DNA from: Labia minor
Taxonomy: Eukaryota; Arthropoda; Insecta; Dermaptera; Spongiphoridae
Direction of reading: 5' to 3'
Assembly (NCBI GenBank): GCA_963082975.1
Contig: OY720344.1
Location: 14,929,580 to 14,993,579, forward strand
Length of the DNA: 64,000 bases
The translations under genes and the position numbers were made by a program. Shown piece after piece: positions 61,743 through 64,000 of the stretch. The notes under the pieces are model-generated. The model was not told the DNA's origin. It saw only the letters and a list, made by a program, of their open reading frames with translations, and made no database searches. How positions within the stretch are numbered: position 1 is the stretch's first letter; each line of letters starts with the position of its first letter.

Positions 61743-63810
61743 TAATTTTATATTTAAAGATGTTTTTAATAATATGGAGAGAAAACAGAGTAATTATGAA
61801 TAATATTGATTTATCTAAAGATTTGTTTTAACTAGAAAAATTTAATAATTAATCAAAGTAAATAAATAAATTTGAATTAATATTTTTATCTAAATATAAT
61901 AAATAATATAAAAAATCTTCTAAACTTTTTCATCTTTATTTTGCATATAAATATTACTCTTACAAAATAGAAATATATATTCTAAAATATTTATATATAT
62001 TTATAAAAGTATATTCTTTTACCTCTTCTCAAGCAATAGATAGTCAAACTAGTACAAAAATTAAAATTTAAAATATTAATTTGTTTGATTATTATGGACA
62101 TAAGAAAAACAAAATATATAATTAATTGTTCTACGATGAATCATCAAATTCTTCACAGTTTTGCGAACATTGCTCTGAATTTCTCTTCATTTGATTATAA
62201 GGTTAAATATAAAAACATAATTATTACATATTTTGCGATAAACACTTTCAAACTATTAATATTGTCTTCCTTTTTAAATGTTTTTTTTTCAGATTAATTT
62301 ATTATATTTTCCCAATTTGATAAGTTTGCATTGTTATATTCAATAGTCCAAATACTAAAATATAATGAGAATAATAAATTGATTCTAAACATTGAATCTT
62401 AAACAAGAATGTGATATATTAACTTTGTGATAATTTTGAATTTATTTTCGAATTATATTGTTTACATGATTACATGTATAGATATATTTAGTTATTTATT
62501 CTAAAATGTAATAATTACTAAATTTGTTTCTCTTTAATTTAATTTTTTTCTGAAAAATATAATTATTAATCAGAACAAATTTAAACTTTCCGTTTCAATT
62601 GGATTTTTTTAAAATATATTCAAATTAATAGTTTTATTGTGGAATAAATTTGATCAATAATAATGTAAGTATAATTTATTGAAAAGTTGTTAATAATTTT
62701 AAATATAAATTGTTATATAAAATAATAAATATTTTATGTATATAATTATTATTTATTATATTAAAAAGATGAATGTGAAATTTGTTTTGGAAAAATATTT
62801 AGAACTATTAATTTTTATAGGTAATAAATTATAAATATTAAATATAATTAATAGATTTAATGATGAAATTGTTGATGGGTGGGTGTTGCTAAAACAAATA
62901 AAAATGAAAATAACTAATCAAAAACAAAAATGCAAGATGTTTTGTTTATAAATTTTAAATTTCTTTTTGTTTTAATTAAACTACTTTTTACTATAAAATT
63001 CATGTTAAATTAACAATTATAAAGACCAAATTAGATTAAAAATGTCGAATAGATTTGAAAATGTAAACATTTATTTAAAAACGCTAAAATTAAATATAAA
63101 TAAAATAATGTTAAAATACTCAAAAGAATTAAATATTTTAATTACAATATATTTAGGCTATAAAATATTCACACCTTTGTATCTTTTATTAGATAGCATC
63201 CAGGTCAGTAATGAATTGTTTGTAAAATATGTATTCAATATTATTGTTAATATAGAAAATAAATAATTTCCCTATTTCTTTTTGTACACAATTTCAAAAA
63301 CAAATTTAATATATTCATTATAATTTATTAATATTATATTTAATACTTTAGTACTATAATTTCTAAAATTTATTTTGTTTTTATTTTTATTTTTAACTCG
63401 CGGAATCTAAGGCAATTTTAACAAAATATTTAATAAGATTCTATTTTATTGTATATAATATAATTTTTCTATTATTTAAATTAATCTTTTTTAATAAGAT
63501 AATTTTTATTAATAGGAATATAAGGCTATTTTAAAATATTATCAAAGAGTCATATAGCTTTGGTATATATTAATCAAATGAAAAAGCATACATTTTCTTG
63601 TTCTATTTATTTTGTACAAATATTTAATGAACTAGAACTAGTTAATAAAACTAATCATCAAGACGACGTTTCAATAACTCGTCAAATTTAAAATTTTATA
63701 AAAGTATAAATACAATTTTATTAATTATTTTAAAGTTTTACTTGATATTGTATATCATATACACATACTTTAACAGATAATCTAATATTGATTAATCTTA
63801 TAATTTTCGT
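61743..63810. other. Intergenic region RNF141 to PIGS
   Basis: Very AT-rich. A 74-codon frame at 63042-63266 begins MSNRFENVNIYLKTLKLNIN and has a hydrophobic stretch, but I recognise no family and find no splice partners, so it is not called a gene. Nothing else can be supported. Confidence 0.35.
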
Positions 63811-64000
63811 TTATAATAAAAGAGAACACCATTTTCGAATATGTCTCAAAGACATAACAACTGGAATCATTATTGGTAGAAACAATGGAATGTATACTGC
63901 GTATCTATAACATAAATAAAAACAATTAAAATAATTATTCCAAATTTTAAGTTGTAATAGTTAATTTACTTAATAAATTTTGCTTACTTTTGATCATCTG
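63811..64000 (-). CDS. PIGS: GPI transamidase component PIG-S, C-terminal end (partial)
   Basis: Two minus-strand exon pieces are seen: 64000-63988, cut by the window edge, ending in a AAAA|GTAAGC donor, and 63904-63811, after a TTATAG acceptor, ending in TAA. Joined they read DDQKYAVYIPLFLPIMIPVV and end MSLRHIRKWCSLLL. A DDQKxAxYxPLFLP segment leading into a C-terminal transmembrane helix and a short basic tail fits the C-terminus of PIG-S as I know the family. PIG-S is an ER membrane subunit of the complex that attaches GPI anchors to proteins. The tail after the helix is shorter than in vertebrates. The rest of the gene lies beyond the window. Confidence 0.65.

Noticed and set aside
63042-63266. 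74-codon frame with a hydrophobic stretch
   Set aside because: AT-rich Asn/Ile/Lys/Leu composition is as expected by chance, and no family or splice partner is recognisable.

Overview
The window looks like nuclear DNA of an AT-rich arthropod. It has spliceosomal GT-AG introns, AATAAA signals, tRNA-derived SINE remnants and many decayed Tc1/mariner-type elements. Animal genes such as TACC, FHIP2A/FAM160B1, RNF141, NANS and PIGS are spaced by long AT-rich stretches. The gene set plus the Tc1/mariner load suggests a crustacean, most likely a caligid copepod (sea louse, Lepeophtheirus-like). That assignment is an inference from general character, not from a diagnostic marker.

Layout. Positions 1-20 kb form a gene-poor region built of repeats. 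It holds internally deleted mariner, Tc1 and pogo/Tigger-like elements (about 1.83-2.30, 4.74-5.32, 13.33-13.81 and 15.25-15.80 kb, the last with a nested tRNA-derived SINE). It also holds a 469-bp MITE with perfect 41-bp inverted ends, a diverged AT-rich satellite (7.27-8.28 kb), a hairpin-bearing tandem repeat (9.02-9.20 kb) and several isolated GC-richer islands that may be regulatory. At 20.5 kb lies a stray, almost perfect copy of one FHIP2A exon. FHIP2A itself (14 coding exons, plus strand) occupies 21.35-25.63 kb. NANS (sialic acid synthase, 5 exons, minus strand) is convergent with it at 27.75-29.51 kb. NANS is head-to-head with an intronless PRIMPOL (30.44-31.91 kb, plus strand).

From about 32.9 to 58.1 kb the window is dominated by a TACC gene. 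A candidate distal first exon sits at 32.9 kb, a proximal first exon at 46.66 kb, then a 3.8-kb exon encoding about ten repeats of roughly 49 residues, and finally the C-terminal coiled-coil TACC domain. A full-length but dead mariner (36.5-37.9 kb) and a pre-miRNA-like hairpin (41.73-41.82 kb) lie between the two candidate first exons. RNF141 (4 exons, N-terminal Gly2 and a RING finger) follows at 60.27-61.66 kb. The right edge carries the C-terminal exon of PIGS on the minus strand.

The genes are ordinary cellular genes and do not form one pathway. FHIP2A is a dynein cargo adaptor, NANS makes sialic acid phosphate, PRIMPOL reprimes DNA synthesis, TACC acts at centrosomes and spindles, RNF141 is a putative E3 ligase, and PIGS belongs to the GPI transamidase. 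I found no operon-like or novel multi-gene system. The best leads are the hairpin at 41.7 kb, the hairpin tandem repeat at 9.0 kb, the repeat-expanded TACC exon, the intronless PRIMPOL and the duplicated FHIP2A exon. All exon boundaries were derived by hand from splice consensus and reading phase, without transcript evidence.
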